The position numbers and the translations under genes were made by a program. 64,000 nt of DNA, from the NCBI RefSeq assembly GCF_011046975.1, contig NZ_CP049253.1, forward strand, positions 248,001-312,000, written 5' to 3'. Under the pieces are notes generated by a model that was not told the origin of the DNA, searched no databases, and saw nothing but the letters and a program-made list of their open reading frames with translations. This DNA is from Microbacterium amylolyticum. GTDB lineage: Bacteria > Actinomycetota > Actinomycetes > Actinomycetales > Microbacteriaceae. Position 1 is the stretch's first letter. Every line of letters starts with the position of its first letter. This document shows, piece by piece, positions 7,957 through 17,038 of the stretch.

Positions 7957-9639
7957 ATGGCTGAGTACATTTACCAAATGGTCCGCGCCCGCAAACAGGT
8001 GGGCGACAAGCTGATTCTCGACGACGTGACGATGTCGTTCCTGCCCGGAGCGAAGATCGGTATGGTCGGCCCGAACGGTGCCGGCAAGTCGACAATCCTG
8101 AAGATCATGGCGGGCCTCGATCAGCCGTCTAACGGCGACGCTGCGCTCACGCCCGGCTTCACGGTCGGAATCCTTCTGCAGGAGCCCGAGCTCGATGAAT
8201 CGAAGACGGTGCTGGAGAACGTGCAGGACGGCGTTCGCGACATCAAGGGAAAGGTCGACCGGTTCAACGAGATCTCGGCGATGATGGCCGAGCCCGACGC
8301 CGATTTCGACACCCTTCTGGCCGAGATGGGCACTCTTCAGGAGTCCATCGACGCGGTTGACGCATGGGATCTGGACGCGCAGCTGGACCAGGCGATGGAC
8401 GCGCTGCGTACCCCGCCGGGAGACGCGCAGATCGCAAACCTCTCCGGTGGTGAAAAACGCCGTGTTGCGCTCTGCAAACTCCTGCTCGAAAAGCCAGACC
8501 TGCTGCTGCTCGACGAACCCACCAACCACCTCGACGCCGAAAGCGTGCTGTGGCTGGAGCAGCACTTGCAGAAGTACCCCGGCGCGGTGATCGCGATCAC
8601 CCACGACCGGTATTTCCTCGATCACGTCGCCGAGTGGATCGCCGAAGTCGACCGCGGTCGGCTGTACCCGTACGAGGGTAACTACTCGACATACCTCGAG
8701 AAGAAGGCGGAACGCCTCAACGTCCAGGGCAAGAAGGATGTCAAGCTGCAAAAGCGCCTCAAGGACGAGCTCGAGTGGGTGCGTTCGAACACCAAGGGGC
8801 GTCAAGCGAAGTCGAAGGCCCGTCTGGCTCGATACGAAGAGATGGCTGCCGAGGCCGAGCGTACGAAGAAACTCGATTTCGACGAGATTCAGATTCCCGC
8901 CGGACCGCGCCTGGGCAACATCGTGATCGAGGCGAAGAACATTCAGAAGGGCTTCGACGGCCGCGTCCTCATCGACGGTCTCACCTTCAGTCTTCCGCCC
9001 AACGGTATCGTCGGCGTCATCGGCCCCAACGGAGCGGGTAAGACTACGCTGTTCAAGACGATCGTCGGCCTCGAACCGCTTGACAGCGGTGACCTCCGCA
9101 TCGGAGAGACGGTCAAGCTCAGCTACGTTGACCAGACACGTGGCGGTATCGATCCCGACAAGACGCTGTGGGAGGTTGTTTCCGACGGCCTCGACGTGAT
9201 GATGGTCGGCAAGACCGAAGTGCCGTCTCGCGCCTACGTCTCGAAGTTCGGGTTCAAGGGACCCGACCAGCAGAAGCGCGCCGGTGTGCTGTCCGGCGGT
9301 GAGCGCAACCGTCTCAACCTCGCGCTCACGCTCAAGCAGGGTGGCAACGTGCTCCTGCTCGACGAGCCCACCAACGACCTCGATGTCGAAACGCTGCAGT
9401 CTCTTGAGAACGCGCTGCTCGAGTTCCCGGGTTGCGCCGTGGTGGTGACACACGATCGCTGGTTCCTCGACCGCATCGCGACACACATCCTTGCCTACGA
9501 GGGCACGGACGAGAAGCCGGCTTACTGGCACTGGTTCGAGGGTAACTTCGAGGCCTACGAGCAGAACAAGATCGAGCGCCTCGGCCCCGATGCCGCGCGC
9601 CCGCATCGCATGACGCACCGTAAGCTCACGCGCGACTAA
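7957..9639 (+). CDS. ettA: energy-dependent translational throttle protein EttA
   Basis: A 560-residue ABC-F ATPase that binds the ribosomal E site and gates entry into elongation according to ATP/ADP ratio. Two nucleotide-binding domains are visible: Walker A GPNGAGKST (about residue 35) and GPNGAGKTT (about 357), signatures LSGGEKRRVAL and LSGGERNRLNL, and Walker B with LLLDEPTNHLD and LLLDEPTNDLD. The linker and arm region between the domains is highly charged (KKAERLNVQGKKD and following). No membrane segments, so it is not a transporter. Start ATG 7957 matches the conserved MAEYIYQM beginning. A strong bidirectional terminator follows. Confidence 0.96.
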   Translation: MAEYIYQMVRARKQVGDKLILDDVTMSFLPGAKIGMVGPNGAGKSTILKIMAGLDQPSNGDAALTPGFTVGILLQEPELDESKTVLENVQDGVRDIKGKVDRFNEISAMMAEPDADFDTLLAEMGTLQESIDAVDAWDLDAQLDQAMDALRTPPGDAQIANLSGGEKRRVALCKLLLEKPDLLLLDEPTNHLDAESVLWLEQHLQKYPGAVIAITHDRYFLDHVAEWIAEVDRGRLYPYEGNYSTYLEKKAERLNVQGKKDVKLQKRLKDELEWVRSNTKGRQAKSKARLARYEEMAAEAERTKKLDFDEIQIPAGPRLGNIVIEAKNIQKGFDGRVLIDGLTFSLPPNGIVGVIGPNGAGKTTLFKTIVGLEPLDSGDLRIGETVKLSYVDQTRGGIDPDKTLWEVVSDGLDVMMVGKTEVPSRAYVSKFGFKGPDQQKRAGVLSGGERNRLNLALTLKQGGNVLLLDEPTNDLDVETLQSLENALLEFPGCAVVVTHDRWFLDRIATHILAYEGTDEKPAYWHWFEGNFEAYEQNKIERLGPDAARPHRMTHRKLTRD

Positions 9640-9653
9640 GAGCACACGAAAAA

Positions 9654-9693
9654 GGGTCTTCCGGGAGAAGCTGCTCCCGGAAGACCCTTTTTT
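9654..9693. terminator. bidirectional intrinsic terminator between ettA and proX
   Basis: A 14-bp perfect stem, GGGTCTTCCGGGAG/CTCCCGGAAGACCC, with a 6-nt loop, flanked by AAAAA on the left and TTTTTT on the right, so it can terminate both ettA (plus strand) and the proVWX operon (minus strand). Confidence 0.93.
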
Positions 9694-9701
9694 GTTATCG
9701 A

Positions 9702-10625
9702 CTAGTCGATCTGCGTTTCGAAGGCACCCGGGTTGTCCGCCAACCATGCGGCGACAGCCTCGGCCTCTTCGCCCTCGCCGTACTGGTTCACAACGGTGTC
9801 CTCGAGCGAGGCGTATGCCTCGTCATCGAGGGCGATTCCCGCGATGAACTCCGCGGCCTCGGGGAACTCGTCAGCGAAGCCGGCGGTTCCGAGGAAGTGC
9901 AGAGCCTCGGGGTCGCCCATGGCGCCCTTCGGGTCTGCGAGGTCCTTCAGATCGAACTCGCCGTACGCCCAGAACGGGCGCCACAGCGTGACCGCGACGT
10001 CTTCTTCGTTGTTCATCTTCGAGCGCAGCTCGGCGAGCATCGCGCCGGTCGACGAAGTGACGAGGTCGTAGTCGTCGGTCAGGTCGTACTCGGGCATCAT
10101 GACGTTCTCAGTCTGAGCCGTGAGGCCTGCTCCGGGCTCGATGCCGATGATCTGGCCGTCGAACATGTCGGCGTTGCCGGTCAGGTCCTCGAGCGAGTCG
10201 ATGTCGGTGTACGAAGGAACGGCGATCGTCAGCTTCGCGCCCTGGTAGTAGGCGCCGAGATCCTCGATCTGCCCCTCGTACTCGGTCATGTACTCGGCGT
10301 GCGTCAGCTCAGGCCACGCCGAGGGGTAGATGTCGACGTCGCCGCCGGCGAGGGCCGTGTAGAGAACGCCCGCCTCGGTGAGTGTCTGCATCTCGACGTT
10401 GTAGCCGAGCTTCGTGAGCTGGTTCTCCAGGAGGTAGGCGGTGCTGAGACCGTCCGTCCAGGAGGGAATGAAGCCGAGGGTGATCGTCCCGGCAGCTCCG
10501 GGGGCGGTGCCGTTGTCATCTGGGCCTGCGGGCGCGTCATCCGTTGCGCAGGAGGCGAGGGTGAAGACGAGTGCACCGGCGCCGAGAATGGCACCGATCT
10601 TCGTGGTGTTGCGTCGCGTCATCAT
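9702..10625 (-). CDS. proX: glycine betaine/proline ABC transporter substrate-binding lipoprotein
   Basis: A 307-residue OpuAC-type binding protein. The N-terminus is a lipoprotein signal: basic MMTRRNTTK, a hydrophobic core and a lipobox LASC with Cys26 as the lipidation site. The mature part starts with a disordered acidic linker, then TLGFIPSWTDGLSTAYLLENQL and tryptophan-rich stretches (SAWPEL, LWRPFWAYGEFDL) as expected for the aromatic cage that binds quaternary amines. It is the last gene of the operon after proV and proW. The second codon is also ATG (10622), so either could initiate. Ligand is likely glycine betaine or proline; choline or carnitine cannot be excluded. Confidence 0.9.
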   Translation of the reverse strand: MMTRRNTTKIGAILGAGALVFTLASCATDDAPAGPDDNGTAPGAAGTITLGFIPSWTDGLSTAYLLENQLTKLGYNVEMQTLTEAGVLYTALAGGDVDIYPSAWPELTHAEYMTEYEGQIEDLGAYYQGAKLTIAVPSYTDIDSLEDLTGNADMFDGQIIGIEPGAGLTAQTENVMMPEYDLTDDYDLVTSSTGAMLAELRSKMNNEEDVAVTLWRPFWAYGEFDLKDLADPKGAMGDPEALHFLGTAGFADEFPEAAEFIAGIALDDEAYASLEDTVVNQYGEGEEAEAVAAWLADNPGAFETQID

Positions 10626-10679
10626 GCGATGTGTCCTCTCGTTCTCCGCTGTATCAGCGGCGTTGTGGGTGGGAGGTCT

Positions 10680-11573
10680 TTATGCCTCGGCGCGCGCGAG
10701 ACGGCGGCTGCGCCGCATGCCGAGGAGGGAATGGGGGTAGTCGGCGGGAGTGCCGAGAGCGGCCGTGACACGGTCGAGGTAGATCGCCAGCGCAACGATC
10801 GCGAGACCCGCTTCAACGCCGGTCCCAATACGGAGTGTTGCGAGGGCCTCGATCACCAGCTTTCCCGCACCATCGGCGCCGACGAATCCGGCCATGACGG
10901 CCATCGACAATGCCAGCATGATGACCTGGTTGACGCCAGCCATGATGGTCGGCGTTGCGAGGGGGAGCTGAATGCCGCGCAGGATCTGACCGGGCGTTGC
11001 ACCAAAGGCTTTTCCGGCCTCGACGGTCTCTTGGTCGACGCCGCGAATTCCGAGCTCCGTGAACCGCACTCCTGGCGGCAGCGCGAAGATCACGGTGGCG
11101 AACATTCCGGGGACGAAGCCGATCGAGAAGAACGTCACGGCAGGGATCAGCCATACAAGAGCGGGCATCGTCTGCATGAAGTCCATGACGGGCCGGATGA
11201 AGGAGCTGACTGCATCGTTCCGGGCTGCGAGGATACCGATCGGAACCGCGATCGCCAGGGCAACCACAGTCGCCACGATGACGAGACCCAGCGTTTGCAT
11301 CGCGGGCTCCCACTTGTCCATCGCGACGATGAGCATGAACATCAGGACTGTGCCAACAGCGAGCTGCCAAGAACGAACGATCCACGCGATGAGCGCGGCC
11401 AGCAGGATGAGGACGGGGAAGGGAACGGCGAGAAGGCCGTCGACAACCGCGCCCAGGAGCCAGCCCATGACGACCTTGAGGAAGTCGAACAGCCACGAAA
11501 CGTTGTCGGCCAGCCAATCGAAGCCGTCCGACACCCACCGTCCGACGGGAATGCGGAGCATGTCGGTCGTCAT
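10680..11573 (-). CDS. proW: glycine betaine/proline ABC transporter permease
   Basis: A 297-residue inner-membrane permease with about six to seven hydrophobic segments. The family region MDFMQTMPALVWLIPAVTFFSIGFVPGMFATVIFALPP and the EAA-like loop GVDQETVEAGKAFGATPGQILRGIQLPLATPTIMAGVNQVIM are typical of ProW/OpuAB. It partners with the upstream ATPase, whose stop overlaps this start by 4 nt (ATGA at 11570-11573 on the minus strand), and with the binding protein 54 nt downstream. It imports compatible solutes across the cytoplasmic membrane. Confidence 0.94.
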   Translation of the reverse strand: MTTDMLRIPVGRWVSDGFDWLADNVSWLFDFLKVVMGWLLGAVVDGLLAVPFPVLILLAALIAWIVRSWQLAVGTVLMFMLIVAMDKWEPAMQTLGLVIVATVVALAIAVPIGILAARNDAVSSFIRPVMDFMQTMPALVWLIPAVTFFSIGFVPGMFATVIFALPPGVRFTELGIRGVDQETVEAGKAFGATPGQILRGIQLPLATPTIMAGVNQVIMLALSMAVMAGFVGADGAGKLVIEALATLRIGTGVEAGLAIVALAIYLDRVTAALGTPADYPHSLLGMRRSRRLARAEA

Positions 11574-12883
11574 CGTGTGATCTCCGTTTCTTCGGCCGAG
11601 CCGGTATCCGGTTCGGCGAGAACCTCGTCGATGATCGCGTTCGACAGGGGAGCGGTGGGCAGCGTGATCTCCTCCGTTGCGTTCGGTCCCGGGCCGAGCG
11701 CTGCGAGAAGGGTGATGCGCGGGATGACGCCGACAAGGCGATCCTCATCGTCGATCACGGCGAGAGGCAGAGGCGCTTCAACGGCGGGGACGAAGATATC
11801 CATGAGTACGTCGGAGTCGCGAACGACAGCCGACGAAATCGGCGTGATGCGAGAGGTCAGGGTGCGTTCGCCCTTCTGGACCAGGCGCATGGCATCGTGA
11901 TCGGTGATCATGCCAACAATGTGGCGATCGGCGTCGACGACGTACGCTGCGCCGAGGAATGGATCGCGCATCGCGCGAAGTGCTGTTCGAGGGCCGTCCT
12001 TGACGCTGATGACGGGACGCGCTTTTTCCATCACATTGGCCGCCGTAAGCACGCGTGCGCGATCGACGTCCTGGACGAACTGCTCGACATAGTCGTTCGC
12101 GGGGTCCGTGAGAATGTCTTCGGGCGTTCCCACCTGAACGATTCGGCCATCGCGCATGACGGCGATTCTGTCGCCGAGATACATGGCCTCGTTGAGGTCG
12201 TGCGTAATGAAGATAATCGTCTTGCCGAGGTCCTTCTGGAGCTCAAGCAGCTGATCTTGCATCTCGCGACGGATCAGCGGATCCAGCGCGCTGAAGGCCT
12301 CGTCCATGAGCAGAATGTCGGTGTCGGCTGCCAGCGCACGTGCGATGCCAACGCGCTGCTGCATTCCGCCGGAAAGCTGGTTGGGGAGCTTCTGCCCCCA
12401 GCCGGTGAGGCCGACAAGATCGAGAATCTCGTGTGCTCGTGCCTGGCGCACGGATTTTTCCACGCCGCGAAGCTCCAGCGGGTACGCCACGTTGTCGGCA
12501 ACCGTCCGGTGGGGAAGTAGCGCGAAGTGCTGGAACACCATCGCCACATGGTCGCGTCGGATCTCGCGCAACGTCTTGTCCGGCATGTCGATGATGTTTT
12601 GACCGTCGATCTCGAGCGAGCCCGCTGTGGCGTCGTACAGTCCGTTGATCATGCGAATCAGCGTCGACTTGCCCGATCCGGACAGCCCCATCACGACGAA
12701 GATCTCGCCGCGCTTCACCTCGAAGGAGGCATCGATGACGGCAGCGGTTGCCCCGTCGAGATCATCCCGCGACGCTCCGCGTCGCAGTTTCTCCACCGAT
12801 TCTTGCTGGCGTTTGCCAAAAACCTTGTACAGGCCCTCGGCGCGCACGAGCACGTCATTATCGTGTTCGGTCACGTTCTCCAT
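11570..12883 (-). CDS. proV: glycine betaine/proline ABC transporter ATP-binding protein with CBS domains
   Basis: A 437-residue ATPase energising the importer. Walker A is GLSGSGKSTLIRMING, the Q-loop/signature region includes VFQHFALLPHRTV and LSGGMQQRVGIARAL, and Walker B is ILLMDEAFSALDPLIR. The N-terminal YKVFGKRQQESVEKLRRG leader and the C-terminal pair of CBS motifs (about residues 275-400) are diagnostic of the ProV/OpuAA group, where CBS domains sense ionic strength. It is first in the minus-strand operon proV-proW-proX. No promoter stands out in the 297-nt divergent spacer to the thioesterase gene. Confidence 0.95.
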   Translation of the reverse strand: MENVTEHDNDVLVRAEGLYKVFGKRQQESVEKLRRGASRDDLDGATAAVIDASFEVKRGEIFVVMGLSGSGKSTLIRMINGLYDATAGSLEIDGQNIIDMPDKTLREIRRDHVAMVFQHFALLPHRTVADNVAYPLELRGVEKSVRQARAHEILDLVGLTGWGQKLPNQLSGGMQQRVGIARALAADTDILLMDEAFSALDPLIRREMQDQLLELQKDLGKTIIFITHDLNEAMYLGDRIAVMRDGRIVQVGTPEDILTDPANDYVEQFVQDVDRARVLTAANVMEKARPVISVKDGPRTALRAMRDPFLGAAYVVDADRHIVGMITDHDAMRLVQKGERTLTSRITPISSAVVRDSDVLMDIFVPAVEAPLPLAVIDDEDRLVGVIPRITLLAALGPGPNATEEITLPTAPLSNAIIDEVLAEPDTGSAEETEITR

Positions 12884-13180
12884 ATGACGAGCGCATGCCG
12901 CGGGCGTAATGCGCGCGCTCGACCCTCATCGTCGGGATGGGCAACCCCACGGGGTCGTGTCGGACGCGTCGCCTCATGAGGGGAGGTAGCCGGGTTACGC
13001 AAGGCACCTCGAATGATCTCCACAATAACGGCCCTTGGTCCCGAAAATGTTCGTTCATCGGGCTGTTGCCGGTCTTCAGGCCGCCGAGGTGAGGCCGTGG
13101 GACCTGGCCACGTGCCGTAGAATCCGGCGATCAGGACGACAATCGCGCGGTGCTTCGCACAAGCGGGACGTTATGCAATC
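12884..13180. other. divergent intergenic spacer between proV and the thioesterase gene
   Basis: A 297-nt non-coding stretch separating two divergently transcribed genes. Short open frames here lack ribosome-binding sites and coding character. It should hold the promoters of both units, including an osmotically regulated one for proV, but I see no convincing -35/-10 pair or riboswitch. Confidence 0.5.
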
Positions 13181-13675
13181 GTGAGGACACAACCACCCGT
13201 GACATGCCGTATTCATGTGCCCGTGCACCTCCGCTGGGGAGACCAGGACGCCTTCGGACACGTCAACAACGCGACGTTCGCTCAGCTACTCGAAGAAGCG
13301 CGGGTTCGTGCCTTCTGGGAACACGAGGATCTTGAGCGACGCCGTGACACTGCGGTGTTCACACCGCAGCTGATGGTGGGCGATCTCGGTCCCTTCTTCA
13401 CTCTGATCGTCCGGAATGAGTTCGAATATCTCGCTCCGATTCCCTATCTGCAGGAGCCACTCGATGTGCAGATGTGGTTTTCGAAGCTCGGTGGCTCGTC
13501 TGCCCAGCTGATGTATGAGGTGCGTGATGCCGCGGCAGAGGTGCTGTTCGCGCGTGCCGCGTCGACCCTCGTCCTGGTTCTTCAGAAAACGGGGCGGCCC
13601 GTTCGATTGCCGGATCCTGTTCGCGAGGCGTGGTCGCGATATCTCGGCGAGCCGATCGCGTTCACGCGCCGCTGA
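13181..13675 (+). CDS. acyl-CoA thioesterase (4HBT/YbgC-type hotdog fold)
   Basis: A 164-residue hotdog-fold protein. The segment LRWGDQDAFGHVNNATFAQLLEEAR (residues about 15-39) carries the D-x-(M/F)-G-H-V-N-N pattern with the nucleophilic Asp of the 4-hydroxybenzoyl-CoA thioesterase family. It is predicted to hydrolyse an acyl-CoA thioester; the physiological acyl group is not known. GTG 13181 is used as start; GTG 13199, six codons downstream, is an equally plausible alternative. The gene is divergent from proV and lies 83 nt upstream of sufS, in the same direction. Confidence 0.8.
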   Translation: MRTQPPVTCRIHVPVHLRWGDQDAFGHVNNATFAQLLEEARVRAFWEHEDLERRRDTAVFTPQLMVGDLGPFFTLIVRNEFEYLAPIPYLQEPLDVQMWFSKLGGSSAQLMYEVRDAAAEVLFARAASTLVLVLQKTGRPVRLPDPVREAWSRYLGEPIAFTRR

Positions 13676-13758
13676 GAACTCCCGTCATGACGCGACCGTC
13701 ACCGCCGAGATAGGGGAGGATGGAGTGTCGACACCTCGCACGTTCAAGGAGAGCTGGC

Positions 13759-15012
13759 ATGGCTATGACTCCCGGATCCGCCCTCCGTGCGGACTTCCCC
13801 TATTTTTCCGCGGACCCTGGCGCGGTTTATCTCGACTCCGGGGCGACGGCGCAACGTCCGGCCCGGGTGATCGACGCTTCTGCCGAGTTTGCGCGGAAAG
13901 ACTACGCCGCCGTACACCGTGGCTCCAGTATGGCAACGGGCGAGGCTACCTGGGCTTTCGAAGAAGCCCGCGAGGCCGTTGCTCGCTTCGTCGGCGCCGG
14001 CGAGCGCGAGATCGTCTGGACATCGAACGCAACCGACGCCCTCAACGTCATCGCGCTCGGGATGGCGGATTCCTCTGCAGGGTTGGGCGACGACCGTTTC
14101 GCTCTTCGTGCGGGTGACGAGATCGTCGTGACCGAGGCGGAGCACCACGCGAATCTCATTCCGTGGCAGCGGCTTGCGGCCAAGACCGGTGCAATTTTGC
14201 GCTGGGCGCCCGTTGATCAGCGCGGACTCTGGACACTCGATGGACTGCGCCAGGTCGTTTCTGCGCGTACGCGCGTTATCGCCTTCGCCCACGTGTCGAA
14301 CGTCACGGGTTTTGTGGCGCCGGTCGCCGACATCGTCGAGATTGCGCGCTCCGTCGGAGCGGTCACGGTTCTCGACGCCTGCCAATCCGTTCCGCACATG
14401 AGTGTGAAATTCGGTGAGCTCGGAGTGGACTTCGCCGCTTTCTCCTCGCATAAGGCCCTCGGGCCGACGGGCATTGGCGCGTTGTACGGACGCGCTGAGC
14501 TTCTCGACATGCTTCCTCCTGCGCGCACAGGGGGATCGATGATCACAACCGTCACGATGGAGAAGGCCGAGTTCCTCCCGGCACCGCAGCGGTTTGAGGC
14601 GGGCACACAGCCAGTGACAGAAGCAATTGGCTTTGGAGCAGCGATCTCTTATCTGGACGAGCTCGGCATGGGTGCGGTTGCCGCGCACGAAACCGAGATG
14701 GCGCATGCTCTCGTTGATGTCGTCGAACGCACCCCCGGGGTGTCTCTTGTCGGTCCCGCCGCCGGTGAGCACCGTGCGGCGCTTGTGAGCTTCATGGTGC
14801 AGGGTGTGCACGCGCACGATGTCGGACAGTTCCTCGACGATAAGGGCATCACCGTGCGCACGGGGCACCACTGTGCGCAGCCTCTTCACCGTGCGCTCGG
14901 AACGCCGTCGACAACGCGCGCGAGTGCATCCGTATACACGACGTTGGATGACGTCGCCGCGCTCGAAAGCGCGCTGGGCGATGTCCGAGCATTTTTTGGA
15001 GTGGATCGATGA
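13759..15012 (+). CDS. sufS: cysteine desulfurase SufS
   Basis: A 417-residue PLP-dependent group II cysteine desulfurase that mobilises sulfur from cysteine for Fe-S cluster assembly. The PLP Schiff-base lysine is in AAFSSHKALGPTGIGALYG and the persulfide Cys in RTGHHCAQPLH near the C-terminus. ATG 13759 sits about 8 nt after an AAGGAGAG ribosome-binding site. It overlaps sufU by 4 nt, a classic SufS-SufU pair in which SufU accepts the persulfide. The remaining suf genes (sufB, D, C) are not in the window. Confidence 0.95.
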   Translation: MAMTPGSALRADFPYFSADPGAVYLDSGATAQRPARVIDASAEFARKDYAAVHRGSSMATGEATWAFEEAREAVARFVGAGEREIVWTSNATDALNVIALGMADSSAGLGDDRFALRAGDEIVVTEAEHHANLIPWQRLAAKTGAILRWAPVDQRGLWTLDGLRQVVSARTRVIAFAHVSNVTGFVAPVADIVEIARSVGAVTVLDACQSVPHMSVKFGELGVDFAAFSSHKALGPTGIGALYGRAELLDMLPPARTGGSMITTVTMEKAEFLPAPQRFEAGTQPVTEAIGFGAAISYLDELGMGAVAAHETEMAHALVDVVERTPGVSLVGPAAGEHRAALVSFMVQGVHAHDVGQFLDDKGITVRTGHHCAQPLHRALGTPSTTRASASVYTTLDDVAALESALGDVRAFFGVDR

Positions 15013-15482
15013 GCGGCCTTGAAGCGATGTACCAGGAGTTGATCCTGGATCACGCGAAGCACCCCGAGGGCAAGGGCGACCCGGCCCGGCACCCTTTTAC
15101 CCACCACGAACTGAACCCGTCGTGCGGTGACGAGATCACAATGGGAATCACCATCACCGATGGACACGTGTCTGGTCTGGAGTGGGACGGCGACGGGTGC
15201 AGTATCTCGATGTCATCGGCTTCGATGATGAGCGGGCTTCTGCTCGGTCAGACCGTAGAGGACGCCCAGGCGCGCATCGATGAGTTTCGCGACATGATGC
15301 GCTCACGAGGCAAGGTCGAACCTTCGGAGGCGCTCGGCGACGCCGCGGCATTCCAGAACACGGCGAAATACGTCATGCGCGTCAAGTGCGCCATGCTTGC
15401 CTGGGTCGCCTTCGAAGCCGACCTCAAAGAAGCCTCCGTTAACGAACAGGGCCCGTCGAACGAATCTGCGTCATCCCGGTAA
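15009..15482 (+). CDS. sufU: SUF system sulfur-transfer protein SufU
   Basis: A 157-residue zinc-dependent sulfurtransferase that takes persulfide sulfur from SufS. Ligand and active-site residues appear as NPSCGDEITM (Cys, Asp), DGDGCSISMSSASMM (Cys) and VKCAMLAW (Cys), with the insertion between the second and third motifs that distinguishes SufU from IscU. The start overlaps the sufS stop by ATGA. The 3' end overlaps by 44 nt the end of the convergent hypothetical gene on the minus strand. Confidence 0.94.
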   Translation: MSGLEAMYQELILDHAKHPEGKGDPARHPFTHHELNPSCGDEITMGITITDGHVSGLEWDGDGCSISMSSASMMSGLLLGQTVEDAQARIDEFRDMMRSRGKVEPSEALGDAAAFQNTAKYVMRVKCAMLAWVAFEADLKEASVNEQGPSNESASSR

Positions 15483-16104
15483 CAGCGGGCCCCCGCGAGA
15501 GAATGTGTCCCCGGGTCAACGAAATTCGCGTCCATCGTCCTGCCGTTGAGACCTGAGCCTGTTCTTCGCCGGCGATGAAACCGAAGGAGAACGCCGCAAA
15601 GGCCACGCCGAGCGGCAGACCGTCGAGTTCCTCGTCGGGCGCTCCCCAGACCGATCCTCGGATGGCGCGCACGGCGTCTTCTCCTGCATCGGTGGGGACC
15701 TGGTGCGCAACGGCCGCAATGCCCCACTGCGCGCGATTGGCGAGCGTCGCCGCCGGGAGTTCGCCGGCACGCGACCAGCCGGAGCGTGGGGGCGCAATTC
15801 CTGCCCATGCCGGGGCGATGGCCTGATCCGGGAGTGAGAGCTGGGACGGGTCGTCGCTCTCGGTGAGGCTGGTGACTACGAGGTCACACTGCAGCTCGGG
15901 GTCTGCGTGAAGGATACGCATCGCCAGAATCGTCGGCGTGCGGTCCAGCAGGCCCTTGGGGGCGAGCGCCGCGGCGGTCATGGCGAGCACACCGCGGTCT
16001 GCCTGCAGCCGCACGCCCTCATCGGACACTCTGGCCGCTCGTCCGGCGAACGTTAGGGCGTCCTGGGCCGACGGGGCATCCGCTAAAACCAATCGCGCAG
16101 TCAT
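15439..16104 (-). CDS. hypothetical protein, Microbacteriaceae type
   Basis: A 221-residue protein I do not recognise. It begins MTARLVLADAPSAQDALTF and shows alternating alanine-rich helices and strands, with no membrane segment, signal peptide or catalytic motif. ATG 16104 is preceded on the minus strand by GAAAGGA at close spacing, a reasonable ribosome-binding site. The frame stays open upstream to 16875 but there lies antisense to tesB. The gene ends inside sufU, overlapping its last 44 nt in convergent orientation. Coding status is supported by the clean start and conserved-looking composition; function is unknown. Confidence 0.65.
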   Translation of the reverse strand: MTARLVLADAPSAQDALTFAGRAARVSDEGVRLQADRGVLAMTAAALAPKGLLDRTPTILAMRILHADPELQCDLVVTSLTESDDPSQLSLPDQAIAPAWAGIAPPRSGWSRAGELPAATLANRAQWGIAAVAHQVPTDAGEDAVRAIRGSVWGAPDEELDGLPLGVAFAAFSFGFIAGEEQAQVSTAGRWTRISLTRGHILSRGPAVTGMTQIRSTGPVR

Positions 16105-16176
16105 CCTTTCTAGACTAGTGGCGTGACGATGCGGAATATCCGTGTATTGCACCGCGACCGGTGATGAGGAGACGAC

Positions 16177-17034
16177 GTGGCCGAAGCAGAGTTGCCCAGC
16201 GATCCGATAGCGATGCTGCTGGGGGTGCTTGACATTCAGCGCACGGGAGAGGATACGTTCACGGGCATCTCGCATCCGATGCCGAATGGCCGTGTTTTCG
16301 GCGGACAGGTGGTCGCCCAGGGCGTCGCCGCAGCGATGAGGACTGTCGCGGACGATCGCTTTCCTCATTCGCTCCACGGGTACTTCCTCCGGCCAGGAAG
16401 TGTCGAGATTCCCATCGATTTTTCCGTGGAGCGTATCCACGACGGACGTTCCTTCTCCCGCAGGCGGGTCCAGGCATCGCAGAATGCGACCCCGATATTC
16501 AGCGCGATCGCGTCGTTCCAGGACATCGATCCGGGCATGGAGCATCAGCTGGCGATGCCAGACGTAACCGCCCCGGAAGAACTGCGTTCGGCTGAGGACG
16601 TTCTCGGGGAGAGGGCGGGGCTCCTGCGACGGAGTCCGATCGAGTCTCGGCACGTCGGGGGGAGTATCTATTTCGAGGTCGATGAGGTTCGGCCTGATCA
16701 GGCGACGTGGATGCGGATTCGGCAGCCGTTGGCAGACGACCCGCGGCTGCACAGCGCCGTTTTGGCGTACATGAGCGACTTCACGATTCAGGAGGCCACG
16801 CTTCGCGCAAACGGTGTTCCGTGGCGGACGCGGGGGCTGCGAACGGCCAGTCTCGACCACGCGCTCTGGTGGCACCGGCCGGCGCGTGTGGACGAATGGT
16901 TGCTTTATGCCGCCGAGTCGCCAACGTCTCAGGGCGGACGGGGGATGAATACCGGACGCATCTACTCCCGAAACGGTGAGCTCGTGGCGAGCGTCGCGCA
17001 GGAGACCATGGTGCGCACGCCGGATTACCCCTGA
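16177..17034 (+). CDS. tesB: acyl-CoA thioesterase II
   Basis: A 285-residue double-hotdog thioesterase that hydrolyses medium- and long-chain acyl-CoA. The N-terminal hotdog has PNGRVFGGQVVAQGVAAA and HSLHGYFLRPG; the second repeats with SLDHALWWHRPARVDEWLLY and RGMNTGRIYSRNGELVASVAQE, the latter being a family signature. Length matches E. coli TesB (286 aa). GTG 16177 is used; a GAGGAGA Shine-Dalgarno lies just upstream. It is transcribed convergently with the globin gene, whose stop lies only 4 nt away. Confidence 0.93.
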   Translation: MAEAELPSDPIAMLLGVLDIQRTGEDTFTGISHPMPNGRVFGGQVVAQGVAAAMRTVADDRFPHSLHGYFLRPGSVEIPIDFSVERIHDGRSFSRRRVQASQNATPIFSAIASFQDIDPGMEHQLAMPDVTAPEELRSAEDVLGERAGLLRRSPIESRHVGGSIYFEVDEVRPDQATWMRIRQPLADDPRLHSAVLAYMSDFTIQEATLRANGVPWRTRGLRTASLDHALWWHRPARVDEWLLYAAESPTSQGGRGMNTGRIYSRNGELVASVAQETMVRTPDYP

Positions 17035-17038
17035 TAGA

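Noticed and set aside
7945..9747. A 600-codon open frame antisense to ettA
   Set aside because: It lies opposite an unmistakable ABC-F gene; long antisense frames are expected from high-GC codon use, and the sequence shows no domain pattern.
9897..11900. A 667-codon open frame antisense to the proVWX operon
   Set aside because: Composition (Asp/Arg/Gly/His-rich, no hydrophobic core) is typical of a mirrored codon frame, and all three real genes on the other strand have clear motifs.
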